Positions 46,054 through 55,835 of a stretch of DNA of 64,000 nt are shown one piece after another. The DNA is from an uncultured Bacteroidota bacterium. Its GTDB lineage: Bacteria; Bacteroidota; Bacteroidia; Chitinophagales; Chitinophagaceae. How positions within the stretch are numbered: position 1 is the stretch's first letter; every line of letters begins with the position of its first letter. The stretch is taken from positions 1 through 64,000 of the forward strand of contig CAIUZK010000203.1 in NCBI GenBank assembly GCA_903903635.1. Direction: 5' to 3'. A model generated the notes under the pieces. That model saw only the letters and a program-made list of their open reading frames with translations. It made no database searches and was not told the DNA's origin. A program made the translations under genes and the position numbers.

Positions 46054-46115
46054 TTGTATCAATACTACTTTAGTAACAATTATTTCATGAAAGTTAGTAA
46101 ATTAACTTCCATTAT

Positions 46116-47762
46116 TTAGAATTTTAAGCGAAGCCCCCCATAAATATTTATACCATATGCCTGGTAGCCCAGCCAGCGCTGATACTTATCATTAAAAATA
46201 TTATTTATCTGTAAAAATGCGGATAGCCGCTGAATTATCTGATATTCTGCATTTCCACCCAGGTCGGCAAATGTTTTTAGCATATTGTTATGGCCTGAAA
46301 TATCCCGGCTATATATGCCGCCCTGCAGCGATAAGTAAGCCGTAATCGTCAATTTTGGCAATGGCTTGATTACGAAATCCCCGGTAATTTTTGAAGATGG
46401 TATGCCAAATGCATAAGCATATGTTCCATTGCTGAAATGACGAAAATCTCCGGTTATCCCAGCCGACCATTTGGTGGCCTCTTTATACCTCACAGCCAGT
46501 TGCAGCGATAAAGCACTTACACTGGAATCAAACAGCACATAGAATTGTTTCTGATCACCAAAATCATTAAGGTAAGTAGGAAGATTCTTATATAACCAAT
46601 AACTCAAACGCCCTGAATAAGAAAAATGATCGTGGGTACCACCTTCGATTCCTGCAAAAAACTCATTACTTCTTGACTGAACTATATGAAAACCGCCTCC
46701 GGAGAGACTATACAGATATGGATTGTCATTAGCTAGCTGCTCATAGGTATTTTGCCTGAAGTCAGAATGCATTCCTGCAAAAATGGCGCTACCCTTTTGC
46801 GGTAATTTATATTTGACCAGAAGATCAGGAAGAACATAGTTTTTGCTGTCCTTACCGGCAATAAAATCAATCAGTAAATGTCCTTTGAAAATGTTGTTGT
46901 CAAAACTCAAACCAGGTTGAATCCCCAGATAATTATTACTGTAGCTACCCAAATCGGTTTTAAGGTTAGCAAATGAACCGGACACATTTACATGGAGCTG
47001 TATAGCGTTCTCCAGTTTATAAGTCAGGGGCACTTCAAAACCGAAATTAGTTTCAGTCGAATTGGGTTTTGCCATAAAAACAGAACCATTTACAGAAGGG
47101 TGATAGAGAAACTGATCAGTACTATCTCCCTTATTCTTCATATCCGCAATTGCCCTGATGGTGGTGTATACCTGCTTCACTGTATCACTGCTGTATTTAT
47201 ACAGATCATGCCTGTATCCGTAATCCGAATACTGATTACGTTCTGCATTTATTGCCCCATGCCAGTCGAAAGTTTGTTTATGCATCACTCCCTCTGCTTC
47301 AATGCCGCTCAATGATGATTGCTGATTGATGATAGAACCCTTTTGTGAAAGATGGTGAATATGAATTCCCGTTTCATAATCTTTATCATAAATACCTCCT
47401 ATTCCAGCATCAAGATATATAGTATTCAGGTTGCCGGCGCCGAGTTTCACATAATTAGGGAACGGCCTTATATTGTCGTCCTTACCCAAAGCCAAAGGAC
47501 GCAGGGGCAGGGATGTATAAGTGAAATACAAAGATTGCTGTGGCACATCATTATAATTCTCTATGTGGTGAGAAGTATCGGGTGCTGGTAACTGGGGAAC
47601 CCATTCAGGTTTGTGTGCTTGCTTCACCTGGGGTTTATATGCCTGCAGCACTTCAATGGTTGTGCCTTTCAAAACAGTATCCTTTACAGGCGCATGCTGT
47701 TGCCCCTGCACCGAAAATGCTGTGCCTGCCAAAACGATCAGAAAAGTTAGCCTTAAACGCAT
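46116..47762 (-). CDS. Outer-membrane beta-barrel protein without plug domain
   Basis: A 548-aa barrel protein from the ATG at 47762, which gives a signal peptide (MRLRLTFLIVLAGTAFSVQGQ) and lies 8 bp after the upstream TPR gene's stop. The mature part starts with a periplasmic region (QQHAPVKDTVLKGTTIEVLQ), then many short amphipathic strands, and ends with the outer-membrane signature ...GGLRLKF. The text FLQINNIFNDKYQRWLGYQ near the end is the usual TonB-dependent-receptor closing motif, but no plug domain is visible. Function unknown; it is probably coupled to the adjacent TPR protein and receptor. Confidence 0.8.
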   Translation of the reverse strand: MRLRLTFLIVLAGTAFSVQGQQHAPVKDTVLKGTTIEVLQAYKPQVKQAHKPEWVPQLPAPDTSHHIENYNDVPQQSLYFTYTSLPLRPLALGKDDNIRPFPNYVKLGAGNLNTIYLDAGIGGIYDKDYETGIHIHHLSQKGSIINQQSSLSGIEAEGVMHKQTFDWHGAINAERNQYSDYGYRHDLYKYSSDTVKQVYTTIRAIADMKNKGDSTDQFLYHPSVNGSVFMAKPNSTETNFGFEVPLTYKLENAIQLHVNVSGSFANLKTDLGSYSNNYLGIQPGLSFDNNIFKGHLLIDFIAGKDSKNYVLPDLLVKYKLPQKGSAIFAGMHSDFRQNTYEQLANDNPYLYSLSGGGFHIVQSRSNEFFAGIEGGTHDHFSYSGRLSYWLYKNLPTYLNDFGDQKQFYVLFDSSVSALSLQLAVRYKEATKWSAGITGDFRHFSNGTYAYAFGIPSSKITGDFVIKPLPKLTITAYLSLQGGIYSRDISGHNNMLKTFADLGGNAEYQIIQRLSAFLQINNIFNDKYQRWLGYQAYGINIYGGLRLKF

Positions 47763-47769
47763 ATCACTC

Positions 47770-50700
47770 TTATTGTTCCTCCGATAATTTGCTGTGTGCT
47801 TTCTCAAGTTTATTTACTTCGTCCAGTTTTTGTCCTGCTTCCTTTTTAAGTTCTTCGATCTTCGTATGCTTGGCAATACTCTGCAGTGTTGCCTTTGCAT
47901 TAAAATAATCCTTTTGCTTCACAAGAATATCAGAAAGAAGCAGGTAGGATTTTACTATCCAGAAATCATAACCTGCCGATAAGTGTATGGTCTCATTTGC
48001 GGCAGTTTCTGCATCTTTCAGGCTATCCTGCTTATAAAGCAGCTCAGATATATGGTATCTCGACTCGGCAGCCACCTCGCCGCTCTTGTTATGGCTAAGG
48101 AGGGTATATAGCTCAATAGCGGCTGTTGTGCTATCTGTTTGCTGCAAGGACCGCGCTTTAAAAAACAAGGCCTCATTTGCCGTCTCCACCGAAACGCCAT
48201 GAATGGCCAATACTGTGTCCGCATACAATCCTGTCTCTCTATACTTCCCGGTATTGTACCCGCTTTTCATCAGACCGATGTAAGAAATCTGCCTGGTAGC
48301 CTCGGTTGAGGAATTATTACGCAGGAGCAGGTAATAATCATATGCCGACTTGAAATCTTTACTATCATAGGCTATACTGGCTGCCCGTCTGGCGCTATTC
48401 TCAAAATATTCATTTACAGAGCCGCCCAATATTTCCTTATAATCATTTCCTGCTTCCCTGTATTTCTTCAACTGAAAATAACTTTCGCCCCTGTAGTAGT
48501 GGGCCTTTATCGCAAATATTCCATTGGGATATTCCTGCAAATAATTGTCAAATCCGGTCAGTGCTTCCTGCCAGTTACCATTCGAGAACTGCGTCTCAGC
48601 CGCCGAATAATATGCCGAATCTATTGAGCTGCTTTCTGCCGAAGGCAAATTATTTTCTTTCAGCAACCTGCTGTATTCCGCGGGTCTGTTGCTTTGTATA
48701 TAAATACTCTTAAGCGCCTCTAACGCAGCAAACCTGTCTTCAGCCGCCGGGTATTCTATTACAACATGTTTGTACGCACTTATTGCCATGTCGTGATCTC
48801 CAAGCTGCTGGTACACAAAACCCTTTTTCATCCATGATTGAGGGGCGAAACTCTTATCGGCTATGGAATCGGTAAGCTGATTCAGGTAAGTTAATGCCAG
48901 CTTATATTTATCCGACTCAAGGTAAGTAACAGCAATCTCATACCTGGCATGGTTCGCATAGTCTGAATGAGCCTGACCCTTTATGATCGATTGCAGCAAT
49001 GCTATTTTTTCAGTGTGCTTTCCAAGCAACCCCAGCAATATGGCTTTCTGGTAGCGCGCATAATCGGCATTACCTGAATCATTCGCAGCTATTTTGTCAT
49101 AGAGTGTAATTGCCTTCTGATAATTTTTTTGCATAAACACGGCATCCGCATGGCGCACTGCCGCTATCTGGCCCGAAAAAGCATCATCTGCATTTTCCTC
49201 CTGGGCAAGGTTGAAATAGTTTTGTGCATCCTGGTAATTTTCAAGTGCCATTGCAGCATATCCCATGTTCAGGTAAGCATGCTGCACCGTTGCAAGCGGA
49301 CTGATACGTGCTATTGCGGCACGGTTCCCTTTTCTGCCTATAAATTGCTGTTCAAAGGTTATTACATCATTATAATGTTTTAGCCGGTATGCCACTTCTC
49401 CCTTCCAGAAACATGCCGCTATTTCATAATCCGGATTGGCTGCATGCTCCATAGAATGATCAAAATACCCTAATGCAGCAGTCAGTTCACCTTTTCTGAA
49501 TTCATCCACGGCATAACCATAATTTGCCCTTTGATAAACTAATTTATAAGTAGCATCCTTCCTGCTTACAGCCTTCAGATGTTTTAAAGCTTCCTCAAAT
49601 TTATTTGTCTTCACCAGCAACTCGGAGATGAGTGTATTGGCTTCATCTTTAAATTGAGTCATCGGGAAGGCAACGATCATTGCTTTCAACTGCCTCAATG
49701 CATCATCATCAAATCCGGTTTCATAACTAAGCCTGGCAAACATGATCATGGATGCTTCTTGCTGCCCGGGATTAAAAGTCATATCCGCACATATCCCAAA
49801 TGCATTTCTCGCTCCCGGCTTGTCTCCGGTTTTCAGGTAACAGTCGCCTAGAAGATACATCGCTGTTTGCCCCAGCGAATCAGATGCATTGCTCAATAGC
49901 TTAAACTTTTCAGTAGCCTCTTTCCATGCCTCTGTACGGTAATAACAATAAGCTATTTCATAAAGATCCTGCTTCCTTATCTTATCTGCATGGCTATAGA
50001 AAAAATCAAAATAAGGAAGAGCCTCCTTATATCGTTGTTCTTCAAACAAGCATTGCGCCTCAAGCAGGTGCAATTCTTTATCGTAAAATGATCTTTCTTT
50101 TCTTCTTATCAGGGTATCAGCCAGCAATAACGCTTTTTCCCTGTTGCCCATAAAGTAGTGTATCTCGGCAATATAATAGGGTACAACCTGCCTGTATTCC
50201 CTGTCATCTTTTATCCGGTCAAAACTCTGGAGCGCTTCATGGTATTTGTTCTTATTATAAACCAGCAGGCCATAATAGTAATTACCGGCCAGGTAATACT
50301 TATTATCCTTCAACTCCTTAATCGCTACAAAAAGAGGCTCAGCCTTATCAAATTGTTTATTATTAAAATAGCAATAGGCCAATTCAAATTTCTCCTCAGC
50401 AAGCTCACTTTCACTCAGATTACCCGCGCCTGTTTTTTCATACAGTGGTATCGCCTTTGCCAGGTCATTATTCCGGAAATAATATTGCGCCAAAGCAAAA
50501 CCCAGCCTTTCCCGGTACACCGGGTTAAGCGTAGCATTCATTGCTTTTATGGTAGAATCCCGTGCTCCGGGCACATTTGTTTTCAGGCAGGATAGAGCCA
50601 AAAGGTAATGTGCTTTATCAATATTTATTGCCTGCTCGGTAGTTACATTATTGGCATTGCCTGCATCCAGATACTGACGGGCAGTTTGTGCCGCCATAGT

Positions 50701-50859
50701 ATAATGCCCTTCAGCAAATTGCTCTTCCAGTAAATTAAGATAAGATCCCGGAGCAATATCATGTTGCAATACCTGTGCTTTTGCAAACACAGAGCATAGC
50801 AGACCGGTGGCTAAAAAAAAAACCTTTATATCTTTCCTTTTTACTTGCTGGACCATCAT
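47770..50859 (-). CDS. Exported 1029-aa tetratricopeptide repeat protein
   Basis: A large protein built almost wholly of TPR repeats. The signal peptide (DIKVFFLATGLLCSVFAKAQ, residues 10-29) sends it to the periplasm or outer membrane. TPR units run from about residue 60 to 1000 (for example SELAEEKFELAYCYFNNKQF, LHLLEAQCLFEEQRYKEALP, DYKEILGGSVNEYFENSARR). No catalytic motif is present. Proteins of this design partner with outer-membrane receptors and barrels in Bacteroidota. It ends 8 bp before the barrel gene and starts 14 bp after the TonB receptor gene. Confidence 0.85.
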   Translation of the reverse strand: MMVQQVKRKDIKVFFLATGLLCSVFAKAQVLQHDIAPGSYLNLLEEQFAEGHYTMAAQTARQYLDAGNANNVTTEQAINIDKAHYLLALSCLKTNVPGARDSTIKAMNATLNPVYRERLGFALAQYYFRNNDLAKAIPLYEKTGAGNLSESELAEEKFELAYCYFNNKQFDKAEPLFVAIKELKDNKYYLAGNYYYGLLVYNKNKYHEALQSFDRIKDDREYRQVVPYYIAEIHYFMGNREKALLLADTLIRRKERSFYDKELHLLEAQCLFEEQRYKEALPYFDFFYSHADKIRKQDLYEIAYCYYRTEAWKEATEKFKLLSNASDSLGQTAMYLLGDCYLKTGDKPGARNAFGICADMTFNPGQQEASMIMFARLSYETGFDDDALRQLKAMIVAFPMTQFKDEANTLISELLVKTNKFEEALKHLKAVSRKDATYKLVYQRANYGYAVDEFRKGELTAALGYFDHSMEHAANPDYEIAACFWKGEVAYRLKHYNDVITFEQQFIGRKGNRAAIARISPLATVQHAYLNMGYAAMALENYQDAQNYFNLAQEENADDAFSGQIAAVRHADAVFMQKNYQKAITLYDKIAANDSGNADYARYQKAILLGLLGKHTEKIALLQSIIKGQAHSDYANHARYEIAVTYLESDKYKLALTYLNQLTDSIADKSFAPQSWMKKGFVYQQLGDHDMAISAYKHVVIEYPAAEDRFAALEALKSIYIQSNRPAEYSRLLKENNLPSAESSSIDSAYYSAAETQFSNGNWQEALTGFDNYLQEYPNGIFAIKAHYYRGESYFQLKKYREAGNDYKEILGGSVNEYFENSARRAASIAYDSKDFKSAYDYYLLLRNNSSTEATRQISYIGLMKSGYNTGKYRETGLYADTVLAIHGVSVETANEALFFKARSLQQTDSTTAAIELYTLLSHNKSGEVAAESRYHISELLYKQDSLKDAETAANETIHLSAGYDFWIVKSYLLLSDILVKQKDYFNAKATLQSIAKHTKIEELKKEAGQKLDEVNKLEKAHSKLSEEQ

Positions 50860-50872
50860 TAAATTTAGTGTA

Positions 50873-53212
50873 CTAAAAATTCCATGTCAGGTTTACGCTA
50901 GGGAAAAATGGCAATTGATACACAACTACATTGGTAATACGGTTAACATAAAATACATTTCGCCTGTTATAAACATTGGTTACTGCTAATGTAGCATCCA
51001 GTGTTTGTTTTTTGTTTATTACGAACTTCTTCTTTGCCGAAATATCCAGTCTGTGATACCATGACAATCGTCCCCCGTTTATCTGATCTGCGTAAACCAG
51101 CCCTAAATTACCATTTTGTTGCAATACATTGGTCGATAAACCACCGGCAACAGGGTTAATGTTCTCATAAAATCCTTGTGTTTGGGTAAATGGAAATGGC
51201 GCATGAATATTGAAACGCGCTGATATATCCCAATCCTTTTTTTCTCCCATGGTATATGATGCTACTACGTTTGAGTTGAAACGGGTATCAAAAGGTGTAG
51301 GATAGGTTTGGATATTGCCTTTTGAATCAATACTGGTATAATTCACACTCTGGTATCCCATTGCACACCAAAGGTAAACGCGCTTGTAGCTATATTTTGC
51401 CGAAAGGTCAACACCTTTTGCAATACCTGAAGCAGCAACGAAATCAGGATCAGATACCAATTGCTTGTTACGGTTCATTTCATCAACCTGGGCAAAATAC
51501 TTCACCCAAGGCTCAAAATTCAACTCCACTTTGTCTATATCCACCTCTATTCCACCAACGGCATGGTAGGCCATCTGCAAATTCGAATTAACAACATTAC
51601 CCTTCGAATCTTTGATCTCCTGATCGGGACTCAACAGAAAACCTGAAAACAAATTTACGATATCCTGATCTGATTTGGTGCTGATAATATTCTGAGAATA
51701 AACCCCTGTTGCAAATTTCAGGCGTACATTATCTGTTGCATTGTACTTCAGTCCAAGTCTTGGCTCCGGCGACATTTTATTCAATTCAGAATAATACTGA
51801 ACACGCAGACTAGGTTCAAAAATTAACTTACTCCCAAAATTATGCCTGTACATAAAATACAATCCTGCAAGTGTACTCTGGCGGTCTTCTGAAATAGAAA
51901 TCCCCTGGGCGCCATAATAACTTAACGCCGTATGAAATCCGCTTACTTCAACACCGTATTTCAACTGACTGTAATTAGGTAAAAAATAAGTGAAGTTAAT
52001 TGCGGCTTCAAATCCGTTTATCTGGCTGGTTCTGGGTATGGTATCTGTTGGTACATTTACCTGGTTCAAACCTATATTATAATTTGAATAGGCAAACTTA
52101 CCATCTATCAGCGCCGAAGTGCTGCCTGGAGATACAATGAATGTCGTTCCGAAACCCTTTGCCGTCCAATGGTAATCTGCAATGTTCTCGTGGGTAGAAT
52201 CATTCAGCAAATGAGCTTTATCGTCAAAACTAAATCCAAACAAATTCAGCTTACTTCCATTATCTCCGCTAAAAGTAACCTTACCAAATAAATCAGTGAA
52301 TTTATAAGGCAATCCACTTGAAAATGGTTCACCCAAACCATTATACAATGCTTTTGAGGTCTGGTCAAGGTAGCTATGTTTGGCTGTCAGCAAATAAGTA
52401 ATGCCTGCACCGCTTTCTTTTTTCTTTGATTTCAATAATGGCCCGTCAATAAGGAATCTGGCCATAATAGGAGAAACAGAAACAATCCCGGTGGCTTCGT
52501 TCTTATTTCCGTCCTTGGTATGCACATCTACTATCGCAGAGGTACGGTTACCATATTGAGCACTGAATCCTGCTGTATATACATCAACATTACGGATTGC
52601 TTCCGTTTCAAATACCGAGAAAAGACCAATAGAGTGGAAAGGACTGTAAATAGTTATTCCATCAAGGTAAATTCCTGTCTGTGCAGGAGAACCACCCCTG
52701 ATATACAACTGACCACCCTGATCACCGGTAAAGATCACGCCGGGTATTACCTGTAAAAACTGCGCCAGATCAGGCTCACCTCCCGAGCTAGGCAAAAGCT
52801 TCAGCTCCTTGGGTGTTATGTTGGTAACTCCGGTATTAATTCTGGTTAATTTTTCTGTTTTTCTACCCGATACCTCTACCTCTTTAAGCCCTACCGCCCT
52901 TTGTCCGAGAAGTATTTTTTTAGTAACAATAGCTTCCGGCATCAGATTAACTGACACACTACTCGAATCATACCCCATAGCCGTAGCCAATAAAGTATAA
53001 CTGCCTGCCGGCAGCGAAATAGAAAAATAACCATTGATATCAGTCTGTACCCCTGTTTTCGCATTCACTACGCTAACATTGGTATAGATCATGGGCTCCC
53101 CGGTCTTCTTATCGTATACAAATCCTTTTATGGTTCCATTTTGATTTTGGGCGATAGTAATACAGGAGAACAGGAGTATGAAAGCAGCCATCAGGCCTAA
53201 GCTTTTCCGCAT
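50873..53212 (-). CDS. TonB-dependent outer-membrane receptor with CarboxypepD-like N-terminal domain
   Basis: A 779-aa receptor. Signal peptide (LGLMAAFILLFSCITIAQ), then a carboxypeptidase-regulatory-like beta domain (about 25-110: GTIKGFVYDKKTGEPMIYTN). A plug domain follows (about 130-235: PSSGGEPDLAQFLQVIPGVIF, then GGSPAQTGIYLDGI), and then a barrel ending in LPFFPSVNLTWNF. It imports an unknown ligand, such as a siderophore, glycan or protein, with energy from TonB. It heads a run with the TPR, barrel and SPOR genes. There is no SusD partner, so it is not a typical polysaccharide utilisation locus. Confidence 0.92.
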   Translation of the reverse strand: MRKSLGLMAAFILLFSCITIAQNQNGTIKGFVYDKKTGEPMIYTNVSVVNAKTGVQTDINGYFSISLPAGSYTLLATAMGYDSSSVSVNLMPEAIVTKKILLGQRAVGLKEVEVSGRKTEKLTRINTGVTNITPKELKLLPSSGGEPDLAQFLQVIPGVIFTGDQGGQLYIRGGSPAQTGIYLDGITIYSPFHSIGLFSVFETEAIRNVDVYTAGFSAQYGNRTSAIVDVHTKDGNKNEATGIVSVSPIMARFLIDGPLLKSKKKESGAGITYLLTAKHSYLDQTSKALYNGLGEPFSSGLPYKFTDLFGKVTFSGDNGSKLNLFGFSFDDKAHLLNDSTHENIADYHWTAKGFGTTFIVSPGSTSALIDGKFAYSNYNIGLNQVNVPTDTIPRTSQINGFEAAINFTYFLPNYSQLKYGVEVSGFHTALSYYGAQGISISEDRQSTLAGLYFMYRHNFGSKLIFEPSLRVQYYSELNKMSPEPRLGLKYNATDNVRLKFATGVYSQNIISTKSDQDIVNLFSGFLLSPDQEIKDSKGNVVNSNLQMAYHAVGGIEVDIDKVELNFEPWVKYFAQVDEMNRNKQLVSDPDFVAASGIAKGVDLSAKYSYKRVYLWCAMGYQSVNYTSIDSKGNIQTYPTPFDTRFNSNVVASYTMGEKKDWDISARFNIHAPFPFTQTQGFYENINPVAGGLSTNVLQQNGNLGLVYADQINGGRLSWYHRLDISAKKKFVINKKQTLDATLAVTNVYNRRNVFYVNRITNVVVYQLPFFPSVNLTWNF

Positions 53213-53381
53213 AGAATAAGATGTTTTATCAGGTAAATAAAATCCTTACAGACCACCGGCCTGCAATTATGAGCGGCAAAGATAGGAATAACCATATTGA
53301 AGACAAACGTGATTTTTAAAAACATTTTCAGATGCTTATTCCTTGTTTTATATCAATCAGACAGTAAAAAAATGTGCATAG

Positions 53382-53438
53382 CCTGGGGTGAAGCCCCAGG
53401 TAAAATGAAAATTCAACCTAACCCGGAATGGGTTGAAT
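53382..53438. repeat. REP-like hairpin pair
   Basis: Two palindromes 10 bp apart: CCTGGGG-TGAAG-CCCCAGG (53382-53400) and ATTCAACC-(12 nt)-GGTTGAAT (53411-53438). Architecture matches the pair at 5087-5150 although the sequences differ. The rest of 53213-53643 has no gene. Confidence 0.5.
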
Positions 53439-53542
53439 AGCGCGATTATGCCGGAATTTTATTTCCAAATGGTATTAGATACCATTAAACATAAGGATTG
53501 TTTCAGATGGTATTTAGTTGCCTTTTTCATTTGCATTACAAC

Positions 53543-53581
53543 AAAAAAACACTCCTCAATTTTTGTTTGAGGAGTGTTTTT
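53543..53581 (-). terminator. Strong terminator downstream of ricT
   Basis: AAAAACACTCCTCAA and TTGAGGAGTGTTTTT form a long perfect stem around a short T-rich loop, with a T-run on the minus strand. The ricT stop lies 63 bp upstream. Confidence 0.85.
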
Positions 53582-53643
53582 ATTGTAAAATAAATTAATA
53601 ATCAATCTATCCGATAGCCTGATTGAGCAGTAAACGGGAACTA

Positions 53644-55305
53644 TTATTCCGGTTTTGGCCCTTCTGGTTTTGGTCCTTCAGTCCGTTCACCTTCCGGCCT
53701 TGGGCGGTTATGCCTGTTTGGGCGGTTAGGTCTTTGTGGCCTTGGGCCCTGGGCGCCGCCCTCTGCCTTACCTCCTTCCGCCGAAGCCTCAGTTGGCTTA
53801 TTGGGGTTGGGTCTGTTTGGCCTTGGGCCCTGTGCATTATCCCTGTTCTGCCCTCCTTCTGTTGCTGCCTGCGCAGGTTTATTGGGGTTTGGCTGAGCAG
53901 GCTTGTTTTGTTGCTGCTGATTTGGTCTTGGTTGATTTGGCTTTGGCCCCTGATTCTGCCTTGGTTGTTGTGGCTGCCCCTGGGGTTTCGGCTGCTGAGG
54001 TTTATTGCCCGGCTGCCTATTTCCCTGCTGGGGTTGTCCACCTCCTGCTCCTTCAGGCCGGGGCTGTTGTGGCCTGTTTCCCTGGGGTTTACCTCCCTGG
54101 GGTCCCTTGGCATTCTGCGGCTGACCACCTACGGCCTCCTGCTTCTTACCATCCGGGTTGTGGCTACCACTCTTGTTACCCGAACCATGCTTCTTCTTTT
54201 TGTTCTTTTCCAGGTTTTTAAGTGTGATGGTACCCACATCATTCACATAGCCCATATCTACCACCTTACCTGTCTTCGATTCCCTGGTTTCCAGTTCTAC
54301 CGGTTGCAGTTCATCAGCTTTCTGTCCCAGTTTATTCAGTTTCTGTATCTCTTTTACCCTGGCAATAGTCAACGGATATTGTTTATTATTATCCGAATAA
54401 CTATACCACATCAGGCTCTTGAATATATCCTTTTTCTGCAAATGCGCCACTCCCTTTGCCGTCTCCAGATGTTCTGCCTGGTCGGGGAATACCGACAAAG
54501 CATCCATATAGGTATCCAGCTCATAGTTAAGACAACATTTCAGCCTGCCACATTGCCCCGATAGTTTCGTTTGATTGATGGACAAATTCTGGTAACGCGC
54601 CGCAGTTGTATTCACCGATTTGAAATCCGACAACCAGGTACTACAGCAAAGTTCTCTTCCGCACGACCCTATTCCCCCCACTTTTCCGCTTTCCTGCCTG
54701 GCGCCTATCTGCTTCATTTCCACCTTCATTTTAAAGTCGGTGGCAAAAACCCTGATCAATTCACGGAAATCGACCCGCTGGTCGGCTGTATAAAAGAAGG
54801 TACCTTTTTTACTGTCTGCCTGAATTTCCACTTCACAAAGTTTCATATCAAGGTTCAGGCTCCGGGCTATTGCCCTGCTGCGAATCAAAACTTCAGTCTC
54901 CCGCTCCTTTTGTTTGGTAGCGGCTTCCAGTTCTTCCTCTGTTGCCGGATGCAAAATACGCTTGGAAACATCAGTTTCCCTAACGCCATATTTTTTCAAC
55001 TGCAATTTTACAAGTTCCCCGGTAAGGCTCACCTGCCCCACATCATAGCCCCCAACACCCTCTACTGCAAACCAGTAGCCCTTGTCAAGCACATGATGCG
55101 TATTATTTCTGAAGAATTCTTTCCGGCTTCCCCTGCTGAAGGTGACCTCAACTATCGGGTAAGGTTTGGCTGCATCGTGCAGCGGAAGGGCATTTAGCCA
55201 ATCATATACATTAAGCCGGTTACATCCGCCTGTGCTGCACCCACCATTGCCCTTGCAACCGCCGGGCTTACCACTGGAGCCCGTCCCGCAACTGCCACAT
55301 CCCAT
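53644..55305 (-). CDS. ricT: RicT/PSP1-domain protein with long disordered tail
   Basis: A 553-aa protein. The N-terminus is Cys-rich (MGCGSCGTGSSGKPGGCKGN then GGCSTGGCNRLNVYDWL), the form seen in Bacteroidota RicT. The PSP1 domain (about residues 100-290) carries LSGQCGRLKCCLNYELDTY and IGSCGRELCCSTWLSDFKSV with conserved cysteines. In Bacillus, RicT (YaaT) works with RicA and RicF in an iron-sulfur complex that adjusts RNase Y; partners here are not in view. The last ~190 residues (from about 365) are Gly/Pro/Gln/Asn/Arg-rich low complexity with no known domain. Such a long tail is unusual. Confidence 0.9.
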   Translation of the reverse strand: MGCGSCGTGSSGKPGGCKGNGGCSTGGCNRLNVYDWLNALPLHDAAKPYPIVEVTFSRGSRKEFFRNNTHHVLDKGYWFAVEGVGGYDVGQVSLTGELVKLQLKKYGVRETDVSKRILHPATEEELEAATKQKERETEVLIRSRAIARSLNLDMKLCEVEIQADSKKGTFFYTADQRVDFRELIRVFATDFKMKVEMKQIGARQESGKVGGIGSCGRELCCSTWLSDFKSVNTTAARYQNLSINQTKLSGQCGRLKCCLNYELDTYMDALSVFPDQAEHLETAKGVAHLQKKDIFKSLMWYSYSDNNKQYPLTIARVKEIQKLNKLGQKADELQPVELETRESKTGKVVDMGYVNDVGTITLKNLEKNKKKKHGSGNKSGSHNPDGKKQEAVGGQPQNAKGPQGGKPQGNRPQQPRPEGAGGGQPQQGNRQPGNKPQQPKPQGQPQQPRQNQGPKPNQPRPNQQQQNKPAQPNPNKPAQAATEGGQNRDNAQGPRPNRPNPNKPTEASAEGGKAEGGAQGPRPQRPNRPNRHNRPRPEGERTEGPKPEGPKPE

Positions 55306-55835
55306 CTAAATATGTTTATATAGAGCCGTTTTCAAAACTACCATCCAAAAAATAAAATATACACCAACTATCGTTGTTTCCAACCTGCACAGGTACTTTT
55401 CTACTTACTGCTTATTGTTAAGAAATAATTACTGATTACAAACTTACGAAAAAAGGATTGGAATTTGCCCTACTGTTAATTGCTTTAATAAACTCAGTGG
55501 TTTCATAGGTTTTGATTCACCCCTACTATTTTCTGCTTTATTACATGATCTCAATAACTACAATTTTCACCTTATTAAAAATATGCAAAAATTACAATAT
55601 ACAATATGCTGGATAAAAAGATATTTTTGAACTAATCCGCTTTATCTTAATCTATCTAACCACATTCTAATGCAAAAACAGAATATATATAACCCCCAAA
55701 AAACTCCTCTAGAAAAATAGATACCTATTCTATTGTAGTGATTTGGCAATAAAGTCAGATACCATTTAGAATTATAAAAGCCTTCCCCAAAATCTCGGGG
55801 GAAGGCTTTTTAATATTAATATTTTCCAAATAACC
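55306..55835. other. AT-rich gap between ricT and the ene-reductase gene
   Basis: About 530 bp of low-GC sequence without a convincing gene. The only structured element is the terminator at 55776-55811. The ricT promoter must lie here, but no -33/-7 pair with standard spacing was found. Confidence 0.5.
55776..55811 (-). terminator. Terminator of the Old Yellow Enzyme gene
   Basis: AAAAGCCTTCCCC and GGGGAAGGCTTTTT form a 13-bp stem around a ~9-nt loop, with T-run on the minus strand, 24 bp after the stop codon. Confidence 0.85.

Noticed and set aside
53607-54564. Long open frames on both strands opposite and within the ricT tail
   Set aside because: They are frame-shifted readings of the low-complexity Gly/Pro/Gln/Arg tail; composition is repetitive and no domain appears.
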